Origin: an uncultured Verrucomicrobiales bacterium | GTDB taxonomy: Bacteria > Verrucomicrobiota > Verrucomicrobiia > Verrucomicrobiales > Akkermansiaceae | DNA: 55,271 nt | Assembly (NCBI GenBank): GCA_938008215.1 | Contig: CALLLS010000030.1 | Coordinates: 1-55,271, forward strand | Reading direction: 5' to 3' | Part shown: positions 35,892 through 45,282 of the stretch, piece after piece | How positions within the stretch are numbered: position 1 is the first letter of the stretch | How the letters are laid out: the number at the start of each line of letters is the position of its first letter | Program-made: the position numbers and the translations under genes | Notes under the pieces: generated by a model | What the model saw: only the letters and a program-made list of their open reading frames with translations | Told to the model about the DNA's origin: nothing | Databases searched by the model: none

Positions 35892-36917
35892 ATGGGCAAA
35901 CTCTTAGCGATAGAAACAAGCTGTGATGAATCGGCTGCTGCCATTTTAGATTATGATTCATCTAATGCGAGCATTACAGACGCCCTCATCTCTTCACAGA
36001 TAATGATTCATCGCGAGTTTGGAGGCGTGGTGCCAGAGGTCGCTTCTCGGAATCATTCCATAAACCTTCCTGAACTAGTCAAATCCCTCTTAGACCAGAA
36101 TCAACTGCGCCCGAGGGATTTTGACGCTTTCGCCGCAACAGGCGGTCCAGGATTGGCCTCTTCACTTCTCATTGGGCACTCCTTTGCTAAAGGGTTAGCG
36201 GCATCCTGCAAAAAGCCTTTTTATTCCGTTAATCATATGGAAGGTCACCTCCTTTCACCTTTTATTTCCTCTGGGGAAAAATCCATACCCCCTCACCTTG
36301 CCCTCATTGTTTCTGGGGGACACACTATGCTCATTAAAGTTGACGGGCTAAACCAGTATCAACTCATAAGTAAAACGATCGATGACGCCGCTGGTGAAGC
36401 CTTTGATAAGGTAGGGAGAATGCTCGGTCTCCCTTACCCAGGAGGACCAGAAATAGAAAAACTAGCTAGAGACGGAAACTCCAAGCAATTTAGCTTCCCG
36501 CGTTCTCTTCCTGGCAAGCTCGACTTTTCTTTTTCAGGACTTAAAACCGCAGTCTTATATACATTAAAAGATCTCGGCTATAATACGCACAATTTACCGA
36601 AAGGCAAAATACTTGCCGATCTTTGCGCCTCATTCCAGCAGGCTGTCATAGACTCCCTCGTTAAAAAGACCCTTAAGGCAGCTCAAGCCACCAATTCCCG
36701 TCTCATTACTCTTTCTGGTGGAGTCAGTTGTAATCTCGCTCTTACAAACGCACTTCAAGAGGCTTTATCACGCCGAAACATTCATTTTTTACCTTGTGAG
36801 CGCAAGTATTCCACAGACAATGCCGCCATGATTTCCTATAGCGCATGGTTTTATCACAGACAAGGATTGCACTCTCCGTTGAATACCAATATTAACCCTA
36901 ACTTAGCTCTCGCTTAG
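35892..36917 (+). CDS. tsaD: tRNA N6-threonylcarbamoyladenosine transferase
   Basis: TsaD transfers the threonylcarbamoyl group to A37 of ANN-decoding tRNAs. The 341-aa ASKHA protein has the metal-binding H-x-x-x-H in NHMEGHLL (His115, His119). Also visible are IETSCDES, GGPGLASSLLIG and the C-terminal SGGVSCN and DNAAMI. It ends directly at the start of the next gene (TAG then ATG), so the two are probably translated together. Confidence 0.95.
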   Translation: MGKLLAIETSCDESAAAILDYDSSNASITDALISSQIMIHREFGGVVPEVASRNHSINLPELVKSLLDQNQLRPRDFDAFAATGGPGLASSLLIGHSFAKGLAASCKKPFYSVNHMEGHLLSPFISSGEKSIPPHLALIVSGGHTMLIKVDGLNQYQLISKTIDDAAGEAFDKVGRMLGLPYPGGPEIEKLARDGNSKQFSFPRSLPGKLDFSFSGLKTAVLYTLKDLGYNTHNLPKGKILADLCASFQQAVIDSLVKKTLKAAQATNSRLITLSGGVSCNLALTNALQEALSRRNIHFLPCERKYSTDNAAMISYSAWFYHRQGLHSPLNTNINPNLALA

Positions 36918-37547
36918 ATGAAATATAACGCTCTAATTTTTGATTTCGACGGAACCATTGTGGACACCCTCACTGAGGCTGCTGAAATCTATAATGTCTT
37001 GGCTGAAGATTACGGCTACAAAAAGGTGAAGATTGATGAAATACCTTCCATGCGTCATTATAATATGAAGAAGCTCATTAAAGAGTTAGGAATATCCAAG
37101 CTCCGCATCCCATTTCTTCTCGCTAAAGGGCGTCGCTTGCTTAAAAAGCGTATTGATCAGCTGTCCCCTATTGTAGACATGGTGGAAACGATGAAAGAGC
37201 TGAGGAAAGATGCGGTAAATTTCGGAATTTTAACCTCTAACTCCACAGAAAATGTAGAGCTTTTCCTAGATAGATACGGTATAAAAGATCTTTTCACGTT
37301 TATAAGCTCTACTTCCAAGCTAAGCGGGAAATCTAAGCATATAAATTCCATATCTCGCACCTTCTCCATTGATAAAGCAGACATGCTCTACATCGGTGAT
37401 GAGATCCGTGATGTGAAAGCCTCCCAAAAAGCCGGAATTGCCGTCGCGGCGGTTACCTGGGGCTTTAATTCAAAAGATTCACTCTCACTCGAGAACCCCA
37501 CTTACCTCATAGACACTCCCAAACAGCTCTTGGAGATCGCTCGCTAA
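36918..37547 (+). CDS. HAD-superfamily phosphatase (phosphoglycolate phosphatase-like)
   Basis: This 209-aa HAD hydrolase has the catalytic motif FDFDGTIVDT. Motif II is ILTSNST, motif III lies around the Lys in KLSGKSKH, and motif IV is YIGDEIRDVKASQKAG. Its helical cap fits subfamily I, like phosphoglycolate phosphatases (Gph), but substrate specificity in this family cannot be read from sequence. It begins at the base after the tsaD stop. Confidence 0.85.
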   Translation: MKYNALIFDFDGTIVDTLTEAAEIYNVLAEDYGYKKVKIDEIPSMRHYNMKKLIKELGISKLRIPFLLAKGRRLLKKRIDQLSPIVDMVETMKELRKDAVNFGILTSNSTENVELFLDRYGIKDLFTFISSTSKLSGKSKHINSISRTFSIDKADMLYIGDEIRDVKASQKAGIAVAAVTWGFNSKDSLSLENPTYLIDTPKQLLEIAR

Positions 37548-37580
37548 CCCTCTCATAAATCAGATTCGACATTCTCTCCC

Positions 37581-38855
37581 ATGGATAATAATAGCGCAGA
37601 AACACCTACCCCAAACGCTAAAGGAGCCCCCCAGCCTCTTCAGTATAATAGTCAACCGCAACCTATTCATCAGCCAGCTTACCCTACTGCAGCAGTTGCC
37701 CAAACTACTCGTCCTAACCAAGGCTCTCTTGCAGCACTTATTCTTTCGCTTGTCGCTCTCACTGGCGTTGTCGTCTTTCTTATCACCCGTTCACAAGGCA
37801 CGAATAATGGTGCTATGTATGACCCTGAGCTACAAGCACTCCGTACACAAGTGACCGAAAGAAGGCTCGCATTAGGACTGTCTGCTAATCCAGACGCATC
37901 CGCGCAGGTCACCGCTGAGTCTCTCACTAACCGTATCTCCAATGACGCAGGAAGTCTCTCAAGCCTCATGCGTGAAATCACAGATCGACTCTCCGCTAAG
38001 GATCGCGTCATTGCACAAAAGAATGATGAAATCGATAATGCAGCGCGGGCACGTGAATCTCTTACAACGGAAATCGCCACCCTTACAAAGAAGCTCCAAG
38101 AACTACGCTTAAATTCATCACAAGCTTCTGCCCTTAAACTACAACTGGAAGACACTAAACTCCTCCTAGATGCTGCCAATAAAGAAATAGCACGTCTCAG
38201 AGAAGCTCTAAATGGAGCACCTAGCCAAGATTCTCTAGAGAGTAGCCGTGCATTACTTGCCGAACTCGAAGCGGAAAGAGACCGCCTGATCGCAAAGCTG
38301 AACAGTCTACCCGATGAAAATGACCTCTCTGCTCTTAGAAAGGAAAATCGCAGACTCAGTGTAGAGCTCCAAGAACTACGCTCAGAAACGAGCCGTAACC
38401 GCCTCTTCGTTGAAAATTCAGATTCTCTCAGCCTCAATGCCCAAGCTCTTTATAACCAGCTCGTCTCTCTAGAAGGACACAGTAGTAAGGAGCGCCTTCA
38501 AGCTTACGAGCAGATCAAAAGTGAGTTAAATGCTAAGGTAGTTGAGACGGTCTCCTTCTCTACAGGCTCTTCCGCTGTGGAATTTGAGCGTGTAGGTGTA
38601 ATTAAGGATAGCCTTGAAGAAACACCCAATAACGCAGAATATCTTGTCGTAGGATACGCCTCAAAAACGGGCAATGTAGACACGAACCGTGAGATCTCGT
38701 CTAAGCGAGCAACCACCGTTGCCACCATTGCAGATCTAGAACGCGGCGCCTCCCAAGACGTAAAAGCCGTTTTCCTTGGGCAGACCGATCGCTTTTCTAA
38801 GCTAAATGATTACTCAAACCAAATCTGTGAGATCTGGGAAATACTTCCAAACTAA
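37581..38855 (+). CDS. Membrane-anchored coiled-coil protein with OmpA-like C-terminal domain
   Basis: This 424-aa protein has a Pro/Gln-rich cytoplasmic N-terminus and one TM helix at about 50-67 (LAALILSLVALTGVVVFLI). A long coiled coil (~85-320) follows. The C-terminal domain from ~335 resembles an OmpA/MotB peptidoglycan-binding fold (VSFSTGSSAVEFE, VVGYASKTGNVDTNREISSKRA). Such proteins can link the inner membrane to the wall across the periplasm. The OmpA call is by pattern and less sure than the topology. Confidence 0.6.
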   Translation: MDNNSAETPTPNAKGAPQPLQYNSQPQPIHQPAYPTAAVAQTTRPNQGSLAALILSLVALTGVVVFLITRSQGTNNGAMYDPELQALRTQVTERRLALGLSANPDASAQVTAESLTNRISNDAGSLSSLMREITDRLSAKDRVIAQKNDEIDNAARARESLTTEIATLTKKLQELRLNSSQASALKLQLEDTKLLLDAANKEIARLREALNGAPSQDSLESSRALLAELEAERDRLIAKLNSLPDENDLSALRKENRRLSVELQELRSETSRNRLFVENSDSLSLNAQALYNQLVSLEGHSSKERLQAYEQIKSELNAKVVETVSFSTGSSAVEFERVGVIKDSLEETPNNAEYLVVGYASKTGNVDTNREISSKRATTVATIADLERGASQDVKAVFLGQTDRFSKLNDYSNQICEIWEILPN

Positions 38856-38894
38856 TTTTACGATTAAGCGACACCTATTCTATCTGATTAACTA

Positions 38895-40619
38895 ATGAGC
38901 ACCCCTGATCTTACCTCACCTGAAAAACGTCCCTATTCTTCCGTCGTCGTAGATGGCGCAGACCGCGCACCGAGTCGCGCTATGCTTTATGCCGTAGGCT
39001 TTGAAGAAGAGGACTTTAAGAAACCTCTCATCGGTGTCGCTTCTACTTGGGCTCAAGTCACACCTTGTAATATCCATATTGATAAGCTCGCCATAGAGTC
39101 CGCGAAGGGAATAGATGCCGCCGGTGGTAAGTCCATGATCTTTAATACCATCACCATTTCTGATGGGATTTCCATGGGCACTGAAGGAATGAAGTATTCT
39201 CTCGTTTCTCGGGAGGTCATCGCAGACTCCATTGAAACTGTCGCAGGCTGTGAAGGAATGGACGGGTATGTCGCCATTGGTGGATGTGATAAAAACATGC
39301 CAGGCTGTTTAATCGCGATGGCACGCATGAATCGACCTTCCGTTTTTGTTTATGGAGGAACGATCCTCACCGGATGTGCGAAAGTAAAAGGGGAAGATAA
39401 AGACCTCGATATAGTCTCTGTTTTCGAAGCCGTAGGATCTCATGCTTCAGGAGAATTTGATGATGATGAGCTCCTCAGTGTAGAATCCAATGCCATCCCA
39501 GGGCCAGGTTCTTGTGGCGGAATGTACACCGCTAACACGATGGCTTCCGCCATTGAAGCCCTCGGGATGTCTCTCCCAAACAGCTCAGCGCAATCCGCCA
39601 CTGGCGATGATAAAATGATGGACTGCTTTGATGCTGGAGCCGCTGTCCTGAACCTCATCGGGAAGGATATTAAACCGCGTGACATCATGACGCGTAAAGC
39701 CTTTGAGAACGCCATCACCGTCGTAATTGCTCTCGGAGGATCCACGAATGCCGTTCTCCACCTTCTCGCGATGGCGCATGCTGCAGAAGTAGAACTCAGC
39801 ATTGATGACTTTACTGAAATCGGGAAACGCGTTCCTGTCCTAGCCGACCTCAAACCATCTGGAAGATTTTCTATGGCTGCGCTCGTCAAAATTGGAGGAA
39901 CAATCCCACTCATGAGAATGCTCTTAAATGAAGGCCTCCTGCACGGAGACGTCATGACCGTTACGGGTAAAACAATGGCGGAAAACCTCAATAATTCCCC
40001 TATCGAATACCCAGCGGGGCAAGAAATCATTAAGCCATTCAGTAACCCTAAAAAGAAAGACTCTCATCTCCGAATCCTTTACGGAAACGTCGCCTCAGAA
40101 GGCGCGGTCGCTAAGATCTCTGGAAACGAGGGAGAAACCTTCTCTGGAACCGCGAAGGTCTTTAACTCCGAAGAAGACGGCATGGAAGCTATTCTTGAGG
40201 GTAAAATCGTGGCGGGCGACATCATCGTCATTCGTTATGAAGGCCCGAAAGGTGGTCCAGGAATGCGTGAAATGCTCGGGCCAACCGCCGCCGTCATGGG
40301 ACGAGGCCTTGGCGACAGCGTCGCGCTCATTACCGACGGACGCTTCTCTGGCGGTTCACACGGATTCGTAGTCGGGCATATCACCCCAGAAGCCTATACT
40401 GGAGGAGTGATTGGCTTATTAGAAGACGGAGACCAACTCACTATCGATGCTGTGAATAATAGCATCAATGTCGACCTTTCCGAGACAGAGCTCGCCAACA
40501 GAAAAGCGAATTGGAAAAAACCAGCTCCTCGCTACAAGCGCGGAGTCCTCGCGAAATATGCTGCTCTTACCAAGTCCGCCTCACAAGGCGCAGTCACTGA
40601 TCTGGATTTAGACGTTTAA
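38895..40619 (+). CDS. ilvD: Dihydroxy-acid dehydratase
   Basis: This iron-sulfur dehydratase makes 2-keto acids for valine, isoleucine and leucine synthesis. The 574-aa protein shows the cluster cysteines in GGCDKNMPG and [14 protein letters not shown], plus the substrate region [12 protein letters not shown] and the C-terminal [14 protein letters not shown]. Length is typical of the 560-575-aa forms. No other ilv genes are in the window. Confidence 0.95.
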   Translation: MSTPDLTSPEKRPYSSVVVDGADRAPSRAMLYAVGFEEEDFKKPLIGVASTWAQVTPCNIHIDKLAIESAKGIDAAGGKSMIFNTITISDGISMGTEGMKYSLVSREVIADSIETVAGCEGMDGYVAIGGCDKNMPGCLIAMARMNRPSVFVYGGTILTGCAKVKGEDKDLDIVSVFEAVGSHASGEFDDDELLSVESNAIPGPGSCGGMYTANTMASAIEALGMSLPNSSAQSATGDDKMMDCFDAGAAVLNLIGKDIKPRDIMTRKAFENAITVVIALGGSTNAVLHLLAMAHAAEVELSIDDFTEIGKRVPVLADLKPSGRFSMAALVKIGGTIPLMRMLLNEGLLHGDVMTVTGKTMAENLNNSPIEYPAGQEIIKPFSNPKKKDSHLRILYGNVASEGAVAKISGNEGETFSGTAKVFNSEEDGMEAILEGKIVAGDIIVIRYEGPKGGPGMREMLGPTAAVMGRGLGDSVALITDGRFSGGSHGFVVGHITPEAYTGGVIGLLEDGDQLTIDAVNNSINVDLSETELANRKANWKKPAPRYKRGVLAKYAALTKSASQGAVTDLDLDV

Positions 40620-40714
40620 AACCTACCGCCTAAATAGCTAGCAATAAGAAGCCTCCAAGAGAAAAGTATTTTCAATCCCTAATGGTAATGTATCTGTCTC
40701 TTACAACTTTAAAT

Positions 40715-41350
40715 ATGAAACTCCTTAAATCTATAACTACCGCCTGCCTCACTGGGAGCTTACTTTTTACGAGCGCCCTCATGGCAGAAGAACAAGCGAT
40801 CGAAAAAAAAGAATTAACCCCTGAACCAAAAAAAGAACAAGTAATGAACCCATCTGTAAAAATAGAAACCAGCCTCGGAGATATCACACTAGAATTAAAT
40901 GCGGAGAAAGCACCCATCTCTGTGAAAAACTTCCTCAGCTATGTGGAAGATGGATATTATGACGGAACGGTCTTTCACCGCGTCATTAAGAATTTCATGA
41001 TACAGGGCGGCGGAATGGTTATAACAGACGGAGATCTGGATCAAAAAGACACGAAAGCTCCGATCAAAAATGAGGCTTCTAATGGACTAAAGAATGATCG
41101 TGGCACTGTAGCTATGGCGCGCACAAACGATCTAAACTCCGCCACCTCACAATTCTTCATTAACACCGTAGATAATGCGAGCCTGAATGATGGCGGTCCT
41201 TACGGTGGATACGCAGTATTCGCTAAGGTTACTGACGGAATGGAGATCGTAGATAAGATTCGTGAAGTCCCTACTGGTCAGCGTGGACACCACGGTGATG
41301 TCCCTAAGGAAGACGTCGTAATTAAAGCGATCAGCAAAATAGAAGAGTAA
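40715..41350 (+). CDS. Periplasmic cyclophilin-type peptidyl-prolyl isomerase
   Basis: This protein catalyses cis-trans isomerisation of Xaa-Pro bonds, here probably in the periplasm. I chose ATG 40715 because it opens with a signal peptide (MKLLKSITTACLTGSLLFT...LMA); 40682 is a longer alternative. The cyclophilin core shows FHRVIKNFMIQGG, MARTNDLNSATSQFFINT and GYAVFAKVTDGMEIVDKI. A Glu/Lys-rich linker separates the signal from the domain. Confidence 0.88.
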   Translation: MKLLKSITTACLTGSLLFTSALMAEEQAIEKKELTPEPKKEQVMNPSVKIETSLGDITLELNAEKAPISVKNFLSYVEDGYYDGTVFHRVIKNFMIQGGGMVITDGDLDQKDTKAPIKNEASNGLKNDRGTVAMARTNDLNSATSQFFINTVDNASLNDGGPYGGYAVFAKVTDGMEIVDKIREVPTGQRGHHGDVPKEDVVIKAISKIEE

Positions 41351-41439
41351 GGCTTTTATCGAGAGCATAAGTTTTATTTTAAGCTTTGCTCCTGCTTTTT
41401 TTGCTAGCTACTCATCCAGAGTAGCTTATCAAAACCTTA

Positions 41440-42171
41440 ATGGACGTTCTCCCCTACACTCTTCCACTATTTGCCTTCCTACTTGGCTCCATTCCTTTCG
41501 GGCTGTTTATAGCTCGGTCTAAAGGGGTGAATATCCGCGCGGTAGGCTCTGGTAATATCGGGGCGACGAATGTCTTCCGCACAGTGGGGAAAAAGGAAGG
41601 ATCTCTTTGCTTTTTTCTAGATGTTTTAAAGGGAGCAATTCCAGTTTTACTAGCCGTAAACTTATTAGGTATTTCTGGGAAAGATCCTCTCACCCAGTTT
41701 GACTTTCTAGAGGGGATAAGGACAATTTACCCAGCAGAAAAGCGCACCTTTATCCAAGCTATTCATGTCCTCACAGGGCTCTTTTCTATCCTCGGTCATA
41801 ATTACTCGCCATGGATCGGTTTTAAGGGCGGAAAAGGGATCGCTACGAGCGCAGGAGTCATCATTGCCCTCATGCCCTTTGGCTTTTTGATCATGCTTGT
41901 CATTTGGGCGGCTCTTACCTTTACCACTAGATACGTCGCTATAGGAAGTATCGGCGCTGCTATCGCCTTTCCTCTCGTGGTCTTTTGGGGAGCCAATCAC
42001 CATCAAGTTGATGACAGTGTAGCTGACTCACCAAGTCTATGGCAGGCAGGACTCTATAATAAACCACTCTTCATTTTCGCGATCGTTGCAGGGACTCTAG
42101 CTGTTTGGAAGCATAGGACAAATATCCAGCGCCTCATTAATAGGACGGAGCATCGCTTCGGAAAAAAGTAA
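41440..42171 (+). CDS. plsY: Glycerol-3-phosphate acyltransferase
   Basis: PlsY is an inner-membrane enzyme that makes lysophosphatidic acid from acyl phosphate and glycerol-3-phosphate. The 243-aa protein shows the conserved loops GSIPFGLFIAR, VGSGNIGATNVFRT, GHNYSPWIGFKGGKGIATSAG and a polytopic profile. It is longer than the typical ~200 aa, with extra loops at about 75-105 and 185-205. It is followed within 7 bp by gpsA, whose product supplies glycerol-3-phosphate. Confidence 0.93.
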   Translation: MDVLPYTLPLFAFLLGSIPFGLFIARSKGVNIRAVGSGNIGATNVFRTVGKKEGSLCFFLDVLKGAIPVLLAVNLLGISGKDPLTQFDFLEGIRTIYPAEKRTFIQAIHVLTGLFSILGHNYSPWIGFKGGKGIATSAGVIIALMPFGFLIMLVIWAALTFTTRYVAIGSIGAAIAFPLVVFWGANHHQVDDSVADSPSLWQAGLYNKPLFIFAIVAGTLAVWKHRTNIQRLINRTEHRFGKK

Positions 42172-42178
42172 GACAGAT

Positions 42179-43180
42179 ATGGCTTTAATCTCAAAGGTAT
42201 CAGTAATCGGAGCAGGCTCGTGGGGGACAGCTCTTGCGCATTTGGTCGCAAAGAATTGTGACCAGGTCACGCTTATTACTCGTTCTGCTGAAGTGGCTAA
42301 GAGCATCAATGAAAAGAGAAAGAACCCTCGATATCTTAAAGAGCTAATCTTAGCGGAAAACGTTAAAGCCGATAACGATTTATCAGCTGCTAAAGAAGCG
42401 GACTTAATACTACTCGCTGTTCCTACATCTGCGATCAGAAATACAGCGAGCACTCTCAAGGAAATGGGACTAACCTCTTCCACTATTCTCATTTCTGTCT
42501 CTAAAGGAATCGAGCGTGGCACTGGGTATCGCATGACAGAGATCATTCATGAAGTTTTGCCAGGAAATCCAGTCTTAGCGCTATCGGGACCAAACCACGC
42601 GGAGGAAGTGTCCTTAGAACTCCCCACCTGCACTGTCATTGGCTGTGAGGATGAAGAAGTCGCCACCAGAGTCCAGTCACTCTTCGTTTCAACGACCTTT
42701 AGATGCTACACGAGCACGGATATCATTGGCATCGAGTGGGGCGGAGCGATTAAGAATATTTTTGCCATCGCAGCAGGCATCGCGAGTGGATTAAAGCTGG
42801 GCGATAACGCCGTTGCCGCCCTTGTGACGCGTGGTCTCGCCGAGATGAAACGCGTAGGCGTGGCCTTTGGGGCTGATGAGGAAACCTTTTCTGGGCTTTC
42901 AGGGGTAGGAGACCTCATGACTACCTGCTACTCTCCTCATTCCAGAAACCATCAAATGGGTCTCGCGCTCGCAAAAGGTTTAACAGTTAGTCAAGCGGAG
43001 GAGCAACTCTCTATGGTTGCGGAAGGAGTGCGAAACACGCAATCCATCTACGAACAGGTGAAAAAGAAAAACCTAGACGCCCCACTAATAGAAGCGGTCT
43101 ATGCGGTTCTCTATAAAGGGATGAGCCCTGAGCAAGCAATCCATACCCTCTTCACAAGAGAGCTAAGAGCGGAAGGCTGA
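42179..43180 (+). CDS. gpsA: Glycerol-3-phosphate dehydrogenase [NAD(P)+]
   Basis: GpsA makes sn-glycerol-3-phosphate for phospholipid synthesis. The 333-aa protein begins with a Rossmann motif VIGAGSWGTALAHL. It also has SVSKGIERGTG, LSGPNHAEEV, the catalytic Lys region GGAIKNIFAIAAGI and GVGDLMTTCYSPHSRNHQMG. It forms a two-gene unit with plsY, a logical substrate-supply pairing. Confidence 0.95.
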   Translation: MALISKVSVIGAGSWGTALAHLVAKNCDQVTLITRSAEVAKSINEKRKNPRYLKELILAENVKADNDLSAAKEADLILLAVPTSAIRNTASTLKEMGLTSSTILISVSKGIERGTGYRMTEIIHEVLPGNPVLALSGPNHAEEVSLELPTCTVIGCEDEEVATRVQSLFVSTTFRCYTSTDIIGIEWGGAIKNIFAIAAGIASGLKLGDNAVAALVTRGLAEMKRVGVAFGADEETFSGLSGVGDLMTTCYSPHSRNHQMGLALAKGLTVSQAEEQLSMVAEGVRNTQSIYEQVKKKNLDAPLIEAVYAVLYKGMSPEQAIHTLFTRELRAEG

Positions 43181-43290
43181 AGCGCTTTTAAGACTTATCT
43201 AAATATCTCTGAAATCTATCCGCACCCATTTTGAAAATTTGGGTCGCCGCCTTTGACAGAGACTGTGCCTCCTCTAGCTTTCCACTCTTT

Positions 43291-44784
43291 TTATCTTCTT
43301 CCGCTTGCTTTTTTAAGCCGCTCTTGCATTGCCGTTTTAAGCTTTAAGAGGTCTGCTCTATAGATCATTTCTGCTTCCTCTTGCTTATCAAGTATCGGTC
43401 TTATGGCATCATTTACAGATGAAGGCAGTAAACTTGACGGTGAAATAAGCTTCCCTGCCTTTTCCATTTGAGAAATATATTTTCCCAGAGGTTCTTCCGT
43501 ATCTTCTCTGCGATTATCGGTTAGCCCTCTTGTCCATATAGAGAGCTGCCATTTAGCATCTTTAATGCCCTCTTGGTATGCCTCTTCCCTTTGCTGCTTA
43601 CGAGATTCATTTGACGCCTTAGCCTTTTGCAATAGATCTAAGTGGTATACAGTCAGTGCTTCTTCACGCTCCTCTTCTTCATTTTCGCCATGCTCTACAT
43701 CAGTAATAGAGCCGCTTCCTTTCGTTCTACTCCATTCTAAGATGGCTACCTTTGGCAGCTCAGAAAAATCATGATTCCTGAGAGAGAGTGTAAGTGCTAA
43801 AAGAGCCCCAAGGATGACTACCGCTGCCAACATCTTAGCAATGCCTGTACTTTTTTTCACTACCGCTTTCTTGGGCGTATAAGTAGGTCTCGCGCCCACA
43901 CGAGGGGCGGCAGTCACAGTCGGTTGAGGTGAAGCTTTCGGAACTTGATTCGCATCTGCTGTGTTACCACTTTTATGGTTCGTTTTTATCTTCTTAAGGT
44001 CTTCTAAAAACGCATTCGTGTCCGGATAACGTAAATCGGGATCTGGGGCGATTGCCTTTTTAATGACCTCATCAAAGGAGGCATCCACCTGTCTTATTTG
44101 ACTTGGGGCACGATAGCTATCCTCTGGCAAGTGTCCTATGAGAAGCTCATAGAGGATTGCCCCAATCGAGAAAATATCTGATCTCTCATCGATGGCTGCA
44201 GAATTTTCCATTACCTCTGGTGCCGTGTATCCTGGCGTCCCGTAAATAATCTTCCCTTCTTCAGACTCCTCTACTGGCCTTGCTAGCCCGAAGTCTCCCA
44301 GCTTAGGAAAAGCCTCTTGATCTAGCAGAACATTTGCAGGCTTTATATCCCTATGTAAAATCCCAGCCTTATGGGCATGCATCACTCCTTCTGTAATCCC
44401 TATCGCTAGCTCTAGAGCAGTATCTTGATCTATCACCTCACCGTGTGCGGAGTGGTGTAGGGACTTTCCATCCACAAACTCCATAATAATGAAGAGCATC
44501 CCATCCACTTCTCCGAAGTCGAAAAAGCCAATCAAATTTGGATGATTTAAGCGAGACATCACCTTCGCCTCCGCACGAAACTGAGCATTAAAACCCTCAT
44601 CTGAGGAGAGCTCACGAGGAAGCACTTTTATCGCCACTCGGCGATCAATCGATTTCTGATTAGCGAGGTACACCGCGCCCATTCCCCCTGCCGCAATGAA
44701 TGATAAGATTTCATATTGCGGGAAAAACTCTTGGAGTTCCTCGATGGAAAGAGGGACAAATTCTGGTGCCTCAGGGGCGGACAT
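43291..44784 (-). CDS. Membrane Ser/Thr protein kinase (PknB-like) with frameshifted C-terminus
   Basis: This 497-aa Hanks-type kinase has the Gly loop AAGGMGAVY (31-39), Lys53, HRDIKPANV (144 onward), DFG at 164-166 and APE at 188-190. A Pro-rich linker leads to one TM helix at ~315-336, then a coiled extracytoplasmic/helical tail. The frame stops at 43291 just after a run of six A's (43309-43314 as T's on this strand). With five A's it would continue KKQAEEDKKSGK...FQRYLDKS to 43188, adding about 39 sensible residues and ending 7 bp from gpsA. The true product is probably longer. Confidence 0.88.
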   Translation of the reverse strand: MSAPEAPEFVPLSIEELQEFFPQYEILSFIAAGGMGAVYLANQKSIDRRVAIKVLPRELSSDEGFNAQFRAEAKVMSRLNHPNLIGFFDFGEVDGMLFIIMEFVDGKSLHHSAHGEVIDQDTALELAIGITEGVMHAHKAGILHRDIKPANVLLDQEAFPKLGDFGLARPVEESEEGKIIYGTPGYTAPEVMENSAAIDERSDIFSIGAILYELLIGHLPEDSYRAPSQIRQVDASFDEVIKKAIAPDPDLRYPDTNAFLEDLKKIKTNHKSGNTADANQVPKASPQPTVTAAPRVGARPTYTPKKAVVKKSTGIAKMLAAVVILGALLALTLSLRNHDFSELPKVAILEWSRTKGSGSITDVEHGENEEEEREEALTVYHLDLLQKAKASNESRKQQREEAYQEGIKDAKWQLSIWTRGLTDNRREDTEEPLGKYISQMEKAGKLISPSSLLPSSVNDAIRPILDKQEEAEMIYRADLLKLKTAMQERLKKASGRR

Positions 44785-44895
44785 ATCGTATTAATTTTCA
44801 GTTTAAAAGCGGTCTTCTAAAAGAGAAACCTCTCCTTTTTACTTTATCCCATACGTAGTTATGCGATGACCCATTAACAATACATTTTTCAAGTA

Positions 44896-45267
44896 GTGGA
44901 CGAATCTTACATATATAACGCTTTAGGTCAGGAAGGTATCTCTAAAATCGTAGCAGAGTTTTATACCCTCATGCGGGAGGATGACCTCGTAGGAAAGATG
45001 TATCCAGACAACGATTGGGAAGGCTCAGAAAAGCGCCTGCGTGACTTCTTGCTCTTTAGACTTGGTGGAGATCAAACCTATATTCAGGAAAGAGGACACC
45101 CCAGACTACGGATGAGACACGCCCACTTTTTCATCGGACAAAAAGAGAGTGAGCGATGGGTGGAAATCATGGATAAAGCGATGGAAAAGACAGACACTCC
45201 AGCCGATATTAAATCGCAGCTTCATGAATTCTTTACTGGTGTCGCAGAATTCATGCGGAATCACTAA
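44896..45267 (+). CDS. Group II truncated haemoglobin
   Basis: This 123-aa 2-on-2 globin has the group II (GlbO) signature RGHPRLRMRHAHFFIG with proximal His75, an aromatic W in ESERWVEIM and the FYTLMREDDLVGKMYP entry region. Such globins bind O2 and NO and can dioxygenate NO. The start is GTG 44896. It lies between the kinase and a CPBP protease gene. It could complement the H-NOX NO-sensing system elsewhere in this window, but this is inferred. Confidence 0.88.
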   Translation: MDESYIYNALGQEGISKIVAEFYTLMREDDLVGKMYPDNDWEGSEKRLRDFLLFRLGGDQTYIQERGHPRLRMRHAHFFIGQKESERWVEIMDKAMEKTDTPADIKSQLHEFFTGVAEFMRNH

Positions 45268-45282
45268 TAACCCTCTTAGATT

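Noticed and set aside
39440-40030. Long antisense open frame inside ilvD
   Set aside because: Mirror of a strongly coding gene; no family similarity. Similar antisense frames inside hemL (27195-27797) and the coiled-coil gene (37679-38437) are rejected for the same reason.
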